A DNA stretch of 64,000 nucleotides from Elephas maximus indicus (Eukaryota > Chordata > Mammalia > Proboscidea > Elephantidae), in NCBI RefSeq assembly GCF_024166365.1, contig NC_064839.1, positions 33,306,378 to 33,370,377 of the forward strand. Reading direction: 5' to 3'. Made by a program: the position numbers and the translations under genes. Below, piece after piece: positions 11,787-22,719 of the stretch. The notes below the pieces were generated by a model. The model saw only the letters and a program-made list of their open reading frames with translations. It did no database searches and was not told the origin of the DNA. The stretch's first letter is position 1; each line of letters begins with the position of its first letter.

Positions 11787-12275
11787 GCTACCCACCTGAC
11801 CAACCAGCCATTAGGGCACCATCTTCCCAAGGGCTTCCATGTCAGCAGACACCAAACCATCTGAGGCTCCCTGTCTGGGGGGTGCTGTGGACCCCCTCAA
11901 GCCAGCTTGCTCCTTGCCTACCATGGAGTCTTCTTGATGGGACCTTCAAGTCAGGGGCTCCCTTCAGCTGCTCTGGGGACAAGAAGGACAGGAGCTGAGC
12001 AGGGTCCAGACCCAGGGCTGCCTCCACTCTCCCAGACCCAAAGGCCCCTGAGAGCATTCTCTTGTTTTCCCCACTGGCAGTAGCAGCAGCCCGCCTAAGC
12101 CCACACTGTGATGGACAAGCCTGTGCTCCCTGGGACAGGCAGCTGGCACTGCCAGAAAGACTCAAGCAATAATTAGAGGTGGGCAGAGCTGCCCTCTCAG
12201 TGTTACCTCTTCTGCAGGTCCCCTGCCGTGCACACACCTCACTGTCAGGCCATTAAAATCAGCACCCAACCTGCT
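11787..12275 (+). terminator. CA7: CA7 3' untranslated region with poly(A) signal
   Basis: Non-repetitive sequence follows the CA7 stop codon. An ATTAAA variant poly(A) signal lies at 12252-12257, so cleavage is expected about 15-25 bases later and the 3' UTR would be near 490 nt. A canonical AATAAA at 12411-12416 could serve as a second, more distal site. Confidence 0.6.
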
Positions 12276-12596
12276 GGAGGTGACATGGCCTTCTCCCTCC
12301 AGCCACCTGCTGCGGTGGGCAGGCCTGGCTACAGCTTATGTAGTATCTCCCCTCGTCCCCTACCCAGCAACCAAAGCCACTCACATGTCAATCCATCCCA
12401 TGTATGAATTAATAAATTTCATTCCTTCATGCGACAAATACTGGTGGAGCGAGTATGTTCCCACTGTTCTTAGAATTGGGAAACCAAAGTGATGTGTCAA
12501 GACAGAATGTTGGGAGGGACATAGGCACCAAGCAGTCCATTACGGTGAAGGTGGGGGTTATAAAATGGGATGTGAAAGCAGAAGAAAGGGGAAGCC

Positions 12597-12675
12597 TACC
12601 TTGTTTGGGGTTGCCATGAGTTGGAATCAACTAGACGGCAACTAGTTTGGGCTTTTGTTTTGTTTACCTTGTTTG
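12597..12675 (+). mobile_element. AfroSINE 3' end fragment
   Basis: Only the tail is present: TTGCCATGAGTTGGAATCAA, CTAGACGGCAACTAGTTTGG and a T-rich end. TACCTTGTTTG occurs on both sides (12597-12607 and 12665-12675), so it seems to be a short 5'-truncated insertion. Confidence 0.75.
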
Positions 12676-12707
12676 AGGAAGAAATTAAATTTCAATATTC
12701 CAGAACA

Positions 12708-12836
12708 GCTGGGTCCCTGAGTACCACTGGTGGTTTGAACCAGGCTAGAGGCTCCATAAGAGAAGGGCCTGGTGATCTGCTTCTGTAGATATTACAGCCA
12801 AGAAAACCCTATGGAGCAGTTCTACTTTTGAGGCTT
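12708..12836 (+). mobile_element. Degraded AfroSINE, longer variant
   Basis: TGGTGGTTTGAACC, CTGATCTGCTTCTG-like text and AAAACCCTATGGAGCAGTTC match the AfroSINE form that carries an extra internal block. Its tail is missing. Confidence 0.55.
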
Positions 12837-14204
12837 TAGTGGGTGGGTGTCCATGGCCAACCGCCAGGCCTCTGCAGCAGTAGCTGTGGCAGTAACCATG
12901 GGATTGGTGCCAAGTTCTCCACAGAAGGAGCCCCTCACAGCCACCCCACCTCCTGAGTCCCACCCCAGAGAAGGGAAACATTCTGGGGCCCAGGGCCTAT
13001 CTTCTCCAGGAGGTGCTTTGAGGGGAACTTGTGCTCCCCACCTGGGCCTAGACTCGGCATGCTGTGGTCACTGGCCTGGGCTCTCCACCCTGCCTGGGTC
13101 TCTTCGAGGGCCATCCCTGACTGCTGTGGAGGGTTGCTCACTGGGGTCTGTGGGAGAAAGTAGAGTTGGCTTCGTCTGGGGTGCCCCAAATATGTCCAGC
13201 ATCACCTCCAGAAGGGAATCTTGCCCTGGGCAAGGATTTGGACCCAGTCCTAGGTCCCATGAGGCCGGGGTTGCTGGAGGTATTCGGGATCCAGCTGAGA
13301 CATCCCATTTGGGGTCAGATCTGAGGCCTTGATTATAACATAAAGAGGCCATTTTCAGTTTTAAAATAGCTTTAAATTAAAAAATGAATTAAGGGGAAGG
13401 ACTTAGGGAGTGAGGATTCTTGGCTGCCTGGAGACAATTATAAAACCAGCTCCCATTTCCCAGGTCCTCTGCGGTGGCTGACCCTCTGTGCCACCATCCC
13501 CGGTAGCGGTTAGCCAAGGTCTCTGGCAGGGTTGGGAACATTGTACGGCCATTGTACCACCTCCAGATGGCACTCACTATGCCATTCGTCCTTCCCTTGG
13601 GCTCGCTTGCTCTGGTGTGGGCCCAAGACAGGGAGGAATGGGCCCTCCTCTCTCCCTCTGCACCCCACTCCCCTCCAACCCCTGGGTCTCAACCCGTAGT
13701 TTGAGTCAAAATGCCCCAAAACAGACTCTCCACTCTCCGCGTCTGTCCCGGGCTCAGACCCCAACATCTCACTGCTTGCTAAGACTCCCCTCCCAACCCA
13801 CAAAGCCTCTGTGTATCCAGACTAGTCAGTCTGCCCCCAGGGTTCCCAGTCCTCAAGGGAGGTCCCACTGTGTGCCCAGGGCCACGCCCAGATTCCACTC
13901 TCCCTTATGGACAGCCACACATTGTCTTTGGGACTCTACCTCCTAAATCTCCCTCTTCCAATCCCCTGCTCCCTATCTCCGACTGCAAGCTCTGTTCCCT
14001 CTCTTCTGGCCACCAGCAACCACCTCTTCCCTGCTGCCACGCCTGCCCACCCATCCATACTCCTCAAGGATCTTCCCCATTTGCGTATCTGGCCCTGGCT
14101 CACCTCTATGACCACCCTACGGTTCCCCTCTGAGCCTGGGGAGAGAGGCCTGGGCTTTGAACTACACGTCCTAAAGCCCCCTGAAGCTCGTCTTCCCCTC
14201 TTAA
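12837..14204. other. Apparently unique intergenic DNA downstream of CA7
   Basis: I see no exon, clear repeat family or strong motif in this GC-moderate stretch. Several open frames exist, but none has splice sites or recognisable protein similarity. Confidence 0.5.
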
Positions 14205-14525
14205 AATGGAAATGACATCATGTGAGCCACGTATGTCATTTCAAATTTTTGAACGGCCACATTAAAAAAGTAAAAATAAACCAGTAAAATTAATTTTTTT
14301 CTTTTTTAAGGTTTTTATCCAATTATATCCAAAAGAGTATAATTTCAGCATGTCATCAATACAAAAAATTGTTAATGAGATATCTTACATTCTTTTTTCA
14401 TACCAAGGTTTCTAAACCCAGTGTGTATTTTACACATACAGCACACCTCAACTCAGACTAGCCACATTTCAAGCTCTCAAAAGCCAAATGTGGCCAGTAG
14501 CTACTGTTTGGGACAGCACAGCCCT
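14205..14525 (+). mobile_element. hAT-Charlie nonautonomous DNA transposon, MER5-like
   Basis: CCACATTAAAAAAGTAAAAA, TAATGAGATATCTTACATTC and the end GCCAAATGTGGCCAGTAGCTAC with GGACAGCACAG match the MER5 group as remembered. It is an old eutherian DNA element of about 320 bases. Confidence 0.75.
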
Positions 14526-15069
14526 AAACAGATGTCACCCTTTGCAGGGCCATCTGTTGGCAAGGTGTCTGAGCAGACCCTCTGGCCGACCTATAGCCAG
14601 GCCAGGTGTGACAGGAATGAGTCAGAGCTGGCCTGAGCCTGTGGCCTCTACAAGGACAGGCTCAGGACATTTGATGTCAAACTGGCTCTCTCTGTCAGGG
14701 CCTTCCTCCATCAGGAAACTTCTCTAACCCCACCTCACAGTCTACTGGCCCTGGCACAGGCCACGCTGCTAGACCTTTTGCTGTTCCATGAGGAGAAAGG
14801 CCAAGACCCTCAGTAAGGGACTGACCTCAGAAAATGGTTTGGTTAAAGAGACTTGATTAATCTGGGAGGGCTTCCTTGAGGAGGGGCCAAGAGCAGGGTA
14901 GCTGTCATCCAAGTGGAGGCACAGAAGCCTCAACAACAGTGAACATTTGCCAGACAGGGAGGAGAAAGATTCTTGCTCAGCATGCATGGACAAAAAGGAA
15001 AGGTATGAGTGGGTTCCCAGGGAGCCCCAGGCTCTGCAAGCCACAAACGCCAGGCAGAGGTTCACCATT
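14526..15069. other. Intergenic DNA between MER5-like and MaLR elements
   Basis: Unique-looking sequence with no supported exon. Open frames on both strands overlap each other without splice signals or known similarity. Confidence 0.45.
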
Positions 15070-15535
15070 TGTTGTGGATTGAACTGTGTCTCCCCAAAGT
15101 TCATGTCAACTTGGCTAGGCCATGATTCCCAGTATTGTGTGGTTGTCCACCATTTTGTGATCTGATGTGATTATCCTATGTGTTGTAAATCCTAACCTCT
15201 ATGATGTAAATGAGGTAGGACTAGAGGCAGTTATGATAATGAGGCAGTACTCAATCTACAGGGTTAGGTTGTATCTTGAGTCAATCTCTTTTGAGATAAA
15301 AAAGAGAAGGGAGCAGAGAGGAAAGGGACCTCATACCACCAAGAAAAAAGTGCCTGGAGCAGAGTGCATCCTTTGGACCTGGGGCCTCTGTGCTGAGAAG
15401 TCTTAGAACAGGGGAAGATTGATGACAGGGACCTTCCCCCAGAACCCACAGAGACAGAAAGTCTTCCCCAGGAGCTGTCACCCTGAATTCGACTTCTAGC
15501 CTGCTAAACTGTGAGAGAATGAATTTCTGTTTGTT

Positions 15536-18500
15536 AAAGCCATCCACTTGTACCCAGAGATGTAAAAGATCTATACAAAGAAAACTACAAAACACTACTG
15601 CAAGAAACCTAAAGAGACCTACGTAAGTGAAAAAACATACTTTGCTCATGGATAGGAAGACTCAACATTCTGCAAATGTCTATTCTACTGAAAGTGATCT
15701 ATAGATACAATGCAATTCCCATACAAATTCCTACGACATTTTTTAATGAGATGGAGAAACAAATCACCAACTTCATATGGAAGGGAAAGAGGCCCCGGAT
15801 AAGTAAAGCATTACTGAAAAAGAAGAACAAAGTGGGAGGCCTCACACTACCTGATTTTAGAACATATTATACTGCCACAATAGTCAAAACAGCCCGATAC
15901 TTGTACAACAACAGATAATAGACCAGCGGAACAGAATTGAGAATCTAGACATAAATCCATCCACATATGAGCAGCTGATATTTGACAAAGGCCCAAAGTC
16001 AGTTAAATGGGGGAAAAAACAGTCTCTTTAACAAATGGTGCTTGCATAACTGAATATCCATCTGCAAAAAAATTAAACAAGACCCATACCTCACACCATG
16101 CACAAAACTAACTCAAAATGGATCAAATAAGAACTACTTTAGGTGAAGGGAAGGTCAACACTCAATACAGGAGAGGTCAGCACAACTGGACTAAACCAAA
16201 AGCAAAGAAGTTTCCTGAATAAACTGAATGCTTCAAAGGTCAGAAAAGCAGAGGCAGGGGTTTGGGGACCATGGTTTCAGGGGACATCTAAGTCAATTGG
16301 CAAAATAAAATCTATTGAGAAAATATTCTGCATCCCACTTTGAAGTGTGGTGTCTGGGGTATTAAAAGCTAGCAAGCAGCCATCTAAGGTGCATCAATGA
16401 GTCTCAACCCACCTGGATCAAAGGAGAAGGAAGAACACCAAGGTCTCACGATAACTATGAGCCCAAGAGACAGAAAGGGCTACATGAACTAGAGACTACA
16501 TCATCCTGAGACCAGAAGAACTAGATGTGCCTGGCCACAACTGATGATTGCACTGACAGGGAACATGACAGAGAACCCCTGAAGGAGCAGGAGAACGGTG
16601 GGACGCAGACCCCAAATTCTCATAAAAAGACCAGACTTAATGGTCTGACTGAGACTAGAAAGACCCCAGCGATTATGGTCCCCAAACCTTCTGTTGGCCC
16701 AGGACAGGAACCATTCCCAAAGCCAACTCATCAGACATGGATTGGACTGGACAACGGGTTGGAGAGAGATGCTGATGAGGCGTGAACTACTTGCATCAAG
16801 TGGACACTTGAGACTATGTTGGCATCTCTGGTCTGGAGGGGAGATGGGAAGGTAGAGTGGGTTAGAAGCTGGCAAAATGGTCACGAAAAGAGAGACTGGA
16901 AGGAGGGAGTGGGCTGTCTCATTAGGGGGAGAGTAACTGGGAGTGTGTAGTAAGGTGTATATAAGTTTATATGTGACAGACTGACTTGATTTGTAAACTT
17001 TCACTTAAAGCACAATAAAAAAATTTTTAAAAAAATGGATCAAAGACCTAAATGTAAAATCTAAAGCATTAAAGATCATGAAAGAAAAAAATAAGGACAA
17101 TGCTAGGAGCCTTAATACATGGCATAAACAGTATACAAAATATTACTAACAATATACAAACACCAGAAGAGATACTAGATAACAGGGAGCTCCTAAAAAT
17201 CAAACACCTCTGCTCATCCAAAGACTTCACCAAAAGAGTAATAAGATTACCTACAGACAGGGAAAAAGTTTTTAGCTACAACATTTCCAATCAGTGTCTA
17301 ATCTCTAAAATCTATATGATACTGCAAAAACTTAACAACAAAAAGACAAATAACCTAATTAAAAAATGGGCAAAGGATATGAATAGGCATTTCACCAAAG
17401 AAGACATTCAGGCAGCTAACAGATACATGAGGAAATGCTCACGACCTTTAGCCATTAGAGAAATGCAAATCAAAACTACAGTGAGATACCATCTCACTCC
17501 AACAAGGCTGGCATTAGTCCAAAAAACACAAAATTGTAAGTGTTGGAGAGGTTGTGGAGAGACTGGAACATTTATACACTGCTGGTGGGAATGTAAAATG
17601 GTACAACCACTTTGGAAATCAATTTGGTGCTTCCTTAAAAAGCTAGAAATAGAACTACCATATGATCCAGCAATCCCACTCCTTGGAATATATCCTAGAG
17701 AAATAAGAGCCTTTACACAAACAGATATATGCATACCCATGTTCATTGCAGCATTGTTCACAATAGCAAAAAGATAGACACAACCAAGGTGTCCATCGAT
17801 GGACAAATGAATAAATAAATTATGGTATATTCACACAATGGAATACTATACTTTGATAAAGAACAATGATGAATCCATGAAACATTTCATAACATAGAGG
17901 AATCTGGAAAGCATTTTGCCGAGTGAAATTAGTCCGTTGCAAAAGGACAAATATTGTATGAGACCACTATTATAAGAACTCAAGAAATAGCTTAAACACA
18001 GAAGAAAATATTTTTTGATGGTTACGAGGATGGGAAGGGAGAGGGGTATTCACTAATTAGATGGTAGATAACAACTATTTTAAGTAAAGGGAAAGACGAC
18101 ACACAATACAGGAGAGGTCAGCACAACTGGACTAAACCAAAAGCAAATAAGTTTCCTGAATAAACCAAACGCTTCGAAGGCCAGCATAGCAGGGGCTGGG
18201 GTCTGGGGACCATAGTTTCAGGGGACATCTAGGTCAATTGGCATAACAAAATTTATTAAGAAAACATTCTGCATCCCACTTTGGTGAGTGGCATCTGCGG
18301 TCTTAAACGCTAGCAAGTGGCCATCTAAGATGCATCAATTGGTCTCAACCCACCTGGAGCAAAGGAGAATGAAGAACACCAAAGACATAAGGAAAATATG
18401 AGTCCAAGAGACAGAAAAGGACACATAAACCAGAGGCTACATCAACCTGAGACCAGTAGAACTAGACGATGCCCAGCTACAACTGGTGACTGCCCTGACA

Positions 18501-18981
18501 GAGAACATAACAGAGAATCCCTAAGGGAGCAGGAGAGCAGTGGGATGCACATCTCAAATTCTCGTAGAAAGACCAGGCTTAATGGTCTGACTGAGACTAG
18601 AGGGACCCCAGAGGTCACAGTCCCCAGACCTTCTGCTAGGCCAAGACTAGAACCATTCCCAAAGCCAACTCTTCAGACAGAGATTGGACCAGATTTAAGA
18701 TAGAAAATGATACTGGTGAGGAGTGAGCTTCTTGGCTCAAGTAGACACATGAGACTATGTGGGCAGCTCCTGTCTTTAGGGGAGATGAGAAGGCAGAGGG
18801 GGACAGAGCCTGGCTGAATGGACACAGGGAATACAGGGTGGAGAGAAGGAGTGTGCTGTCTCATTAGGGGGAGAGCAACCAGGAGTACATAGCAAGGTGT
18901 ACATAAATTTTTTATGAGAGACTGACTTGATTTGTAAATTTTCACTTAAAGCACAATTTTTTTTAAAAGCCATCCACTTGT
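15536..18981 (+). mobile_element. 5'-truncated L1 LINE inserted in the MaLR 5' LTR
   Basis: The L1 body (15552-18965) is bounded by a perfect 16-base duplication AAAGCCATCCACTTGT at 15536-15551 and 18966-18981, which is LTR sequence. It starts within the C-terminal half of ORF2 ([20 protein letters not shown], then [18 protein letters not shown]). It resumes after a nested insertion at 17032, ends ORF2 near 17775 (PYDPAIPLLGI, FIAALFTIAKR), and has a 3' UTR of about 0.9 kb ending AAAGCACAATTTT. Stops and frame changes break ORF2, so it is inactive. Confidence 0.9.
16115..17044 (+). mobile_element. Second L1 3' end nested in the first L1
   Basis: The insert 16128-17031 consists only of L1 3' UTR ending CTTAAAGCACAATAAA and an A/T tail. 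It is flanked by a perfect AAAATGGATCAAA duplication at 16115-16127 and 17032-17044. Across the insert the host ORF2 text resumes exactly, as CAAAGACCTAAATG. Its 3' UTR aligns along its whole length with that of the host L1 at about 18070-18965. Confidence 0.92.
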
Positions 18982-20416
18982 GATATTTTTGTTACAACAG
19001 TGCTGAATAACAAAGACAGAATTTGGTACCAGGAGTGGGGTGCTGCTCTAACAGCTGGAAGAATTTTAAAGCATGTAATAGCAAAAGCCTAGATTGCCTT
19101 GAAGAGACTGTTGGTGGAATTATTGACATCAAAGACAATTCTGGTGAGGACTCAGAAGAAAGTGAGGAGAGCTGTAATGCTGGAGACCATGCAGATGGAA
19201 AGAAGTAGCAGCAGAGAAACGGCAGCAGCAGAACCAGGAGTGTGGCGTGAGATGGCGAGGTAGCCAACACATGGAGCAAGAGCTGAGTACCTTTGCACAG
19301 GAGGCTTCCTAGTGGAGTGGGATGCCTCCAGGCACTTATCAGTGGAACTAGGTTTGCCAACTCATGGAGCAAAAGAGCCGGGTGTCTTCCAGCCGAGGTT
19401 TACTGGAAGAGTGGAGTGTTTCCAGGCACTTATTGGCAGAGCTAAAGAGCTTTGAAACACTTGCCCAAGCAGGGCAGGCACTGGGCTAGCCTAAGGGCCT
19501 GAGGGGCTGAGAGACCAAGGAACCAGGAAGCAGAAGCTGAAGAAACAAGGAGCACAGGAAGCAGAGCAGCCTCATTCTCAAAGGGTAGGGCCACTACCTC
19601 TAGGGTCTCAAAGGGTGAGGCCAAAGCCTCTTAGGTTTTAAAGAGTCAGATCTTCACCAACTCGGTTCCAGAGTGCGGGGCTGCCTTTCACAAATGCCAA
19701 CAGGATGGGGCCAGATCTGTTGCCCAAAGCTGGGGTGGGAGTGGGGGGGCTACCATGACCAAGGGGCAGAAGAATGGGGCCTCCCAGGGCCAAGGGGGTA
19801 CAGTTGTCACTCAGATGGACTAGGAGAATGGGGCCACCAAAATACAAGGGAGAAGAGTTGCCATTCAGGTAGGCTGGAAGGTGAAGCTGAAGCCCAGGGC
19901 CAAGGAGCCATAATCCAGAGAATGTGGCCAACACCCAGAGTCTGGAGGGCAAGGTCGTTGCCTCAACGGTTTTAGAGAACAGAAGATTATTTTCAAGCCT
20001 TGAGAGCTAATGTAATGCGTTCTGCTGACTTGCTTGGTGCCTATTACCCTTCTTTCCCTCAGTTTCTCCTATTTGTAATTGAAATGGCTGGCTTGTGCTT
20101 GTTCCACCATTGTACTTTGGAAGTAGATAACTTATATTCTAGATTTCAAAGATGAAGAGGAATTTTGCAGAAGATGAGATTTTGGCTCAGAGTTGATTTA
20201 AGACTTTTGGATGATATAATGGGGTGATGTGTTTTACATGTGGCAAGGGCATGAATTTTGGGGGGCCAAAGGGTAGAATGTTATGGATTGAATTGTATCG
20301 CCCTAAAATTTGTATCAACTTGGGTAGGCCATTGTTCCCAGTATTGTGTGGTTGTCCACCTTTTTGTGATCTGATGTGATTATCCTATGTGTTGTAAATC
20401 CTAACCTCTATGATGT

Positions 20417-20512
20417 TAATGGAGCCCTGGTGGTGTAGTGGTTAAGTGTTGGGCTGCTAACCAAAAGCAGTTCAAATCCACCAGCTGCTCCTTGGAAACC
20501 CTATGGGTAATG
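20417..20512 (+). mobile_element. Tail-less AfroSINE inside the MaLR 3' LTR
   Basis: The body 20422-20507 runs from GAGCCCTGGTGGTGTAGTGG through box B (GCAGTTCAAATCCACCAG) to TTGGAAACCCTATGGG. It then stops without the RTE-like tail. TAATG occurs at both edges (20417-20421 and 20508-20512), and LTR sequence continues on each side. Confidence 0.85.
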
Positions 20513-20892
20513 AGGCAGGATTAGAAGCAGTTATGTTAATGGGGCAGGACTCAAATCTACAACATTAGGTTGTATCTTGAGTCAATCTCTTTTGAGATAT
20601 AAAAGAAAGAAGGGAGAAGAGAGGAGAGAGACCTCATTCCACCAAGAAAATAGCACCAGGAGCAGAGTGTGTCCTTTGGACCTGGGTTCCCTGTGCTGAG
20701 AAGCTCCTAGACCAGGGAAGACTGATAACAAGGGCCTTCCCCTAGAACCTACAGAGGAAGAAAGCCTTCCCCTAGCGCTGGTGCCCTGAATCCAGACTTC
20801 TACCGTGCTGAACTGTGAGAAAATAAACTTCTGTTTGTTAAAGCCAACCAGTTGTGATATTTCTGTTATAGCAGCACCAGATAACTAAGACA

Positions 20893-21632
20893 GCACTACA
20901 CCCAGGGGCTATGGGGGGCCACTGGAGGTCTAGCTCAAGGGCTCCTGGCTTGGAGGAAGAGGACTCTCCCTAAGGCTCGGAGCACTGGGCATCACTTGGC
21001 CTCACTCATCTTCTAAGGCAGGAGATCAGGTGCAAATTCTGGTGCGTACAATTCACCAGCTTCTCCTGATGCCCCTCCTTGCCGCCTGAGGGATAGACTC
21101 ATGCCTGGGCCCTGGCATTCCACAGCTTGGCAGTTTATGAGTCCAATCTAACTTCTTCCAGCTGCAACCCAAGTGTTTTTGTCTTCAGGGGCATGGGAGG
21201 GTGAGCAGGTGGCTCTTTTATTCCCACTGAGTGTCCTCCTGAGACAGGCATTGGGGGAAGGGCATGGGGGCACAGGGGCCCCAGGGTCAGCTGGGTTCCC
21301 AAGGATCCCTCGGATTTTCAGGAAGGAGAAGTTGAGGTTCTTTTTCTTCTTCCTCTCTCAGCATCTGCTCTAAGGGACAAGCCCCTGCCTTGCTCCAGGC
21401 ACTGGCATCTCCAGAGGGCACACTGCCCTGTTTCTCCAGTTACTCCTGCCTCCCAGGGAACTGAGGAACGGGAACCTTGCTTCTGCTGCTGAGTGTTCAG
21501 TAGTACAATTTGGGGAGTACAACCCCTTCAGCCAGAGGAAGCTGTGTGAGGGCCAATGAGCCACCCAAGGAGTCCCAGGGGGTCTAAACTAAAAGAGTTC
21601 CTGGTCTGACCCCACTATACAGGTAGAACAAC
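20893..21632. other. Spacer between LTR fossils
   Basis: Unique-looking DNA with no supported gene or repeat; an open frame at 21173-21373 shows no similarity I recognise. Confidence 0.45.
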
Positions 21633-22155
21633 TGTCTTCGTTATCTGGTGCTGTTATAGCAGAAATACCACAAGTGGATGGCTTTAACAAAGAGAAATTT
21701 ATTCTCTCACAGTCTAGTAGGCTAGAAGTCCAAATTCAGGGCATCAGCTCCACAGGAAGAATTTTTCTCTCTGTTGGCTCTGGAGGAAGGTTCTTGTCAT
21801 CAATCTTCCCTGTCGAGGAGCTTCTCAGCACAGAGACCCCAGGTCCAAAGGACACACAATTCTTCTGGCTCTTGTTTCTTGGTGGTATAAGGTCCCCATG
21901 TCTCTCTACTTGCTTCTCTCTTCTATATTTCAAAAGAAATTGGCTCAAGACACAATCCAATCTTGTAGACTGAGTCCTGCCTCATTAATATAACTTCTGA
22001 TAATCTCATCTCATCAACATCATAGAGATAGGATTTACAACACATAGGAAAATCACACTAGAAGACAAAATGTTGGACAATCACACAATACTGGGAATCA
22101 TGACCTAGCCAAGTTGACAGGTATTTTGGGGGTACACAATTCAATCCATACAACA
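21633..22155 (-). mobile_element. Solo MaLR-type LTR, minus strand
   Basis: Read on the minus strand it starts TGTTGTATGGATTGAA and ends ATAACGAAGACA. It shares GAGCCAATTTCTTTTGA and the AATAAATTTCTCTTTGTTAA-type poly(A) block with the LTRs at 15070 and 20279. It is a solo LTR of the same afrotherian MaLR group, about 520 bases. Confidence 0.85.
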
Positions 22156-22275
22156 ACTGAGGCTAAAAGAAGGAACAGGTTCTGTCCAAGTAACTTGGTG
22201 GAGAGTAAGGATATATGACTCCCGGTCCAGTGCTCCTCACTCCATTAGAAGAGACTTATGTATCAGAAAGACGCT

Positions 22276-22719
22276 GTGTTACCTGCCTAGCGCTGCTGTA
22301 AGAAAGTATCGCAAGCTGGGGGGCTTATAAGAATAAAAATGTGTTAGATTGCAGTTATGGAATCTAGGAGTCTAATTCAGGATATCAGCCATGTTGATGC
22401 CTTCTGAGGGCTCTAAGAGAGAAACTGTTCCCTGTCTCTCTCCTAGGTTCTGATGGCCCCCAGCAACCCCATGCTTCCCTAGCTGGCAAATGCATCTTCA
22501 CATGGCCATTCTTCCTCTGAGTATCTCTCTCTGCCTCTGTTCTCTTTTATAAAGACAGCACTTAGATGGGATTAGGACCCACCCTATTCTGGCATGACCT
22601 CATGTTAACCTAACTGATAACATCTTTAAGGACCCTATTTCCAAACAAGTTCATATTCACAGATGTGGGAGTTAGCACTTGAACATATCTTTTTGAGGGA
22701 CACAATTCAATCTATAACA
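22276..22719 (-). mobile_element. MLT1-type LTR fossil, minus strand
   Basis: On the minus strand it begins TGTTATAGATTGAATTGTGT, then AAAAAGATATGTTCAAGTGC and GGAAATAGGGTCCTTAAAG. These closely match the remembered MLT1A LTR shared by all placental mammals. It is an old solo LTR, degraded at its far end. Confidence 0.8.

Larger units (their letters stand above)
15070..20892 (+). mobile_element. MaLR-type retrovirus-like fossil with both LTRs, interrupted by L1
   Basis: A 5' LTR (15070-15551 and 18982-19018), an internal region (19019-20278) and a 3' LTR (20279-20892) lie in order on the plus strand. Each LTR starts TGTT(A/G)TGGATTGAA and ends in AAGACA, the TG...CA form of ERVL-MaLR elements. 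The internal region opens with TTTGGTACCAGGAGTGGGG, the primer-site-like start typical of MaLRs. No gag, pol or env gene is recognisable. By eye the LTRs differ at roughly one base in nine, suggesting insertion tens of millions of years ago. It is an inert, broken fossil. Confidence 0.8.

Noticed and set aside
17100-17777. A 225-codon host gene
   Set aside because: The protein text is the C-terminal part of L1 ORF2 within the L1 at 15552-18965.
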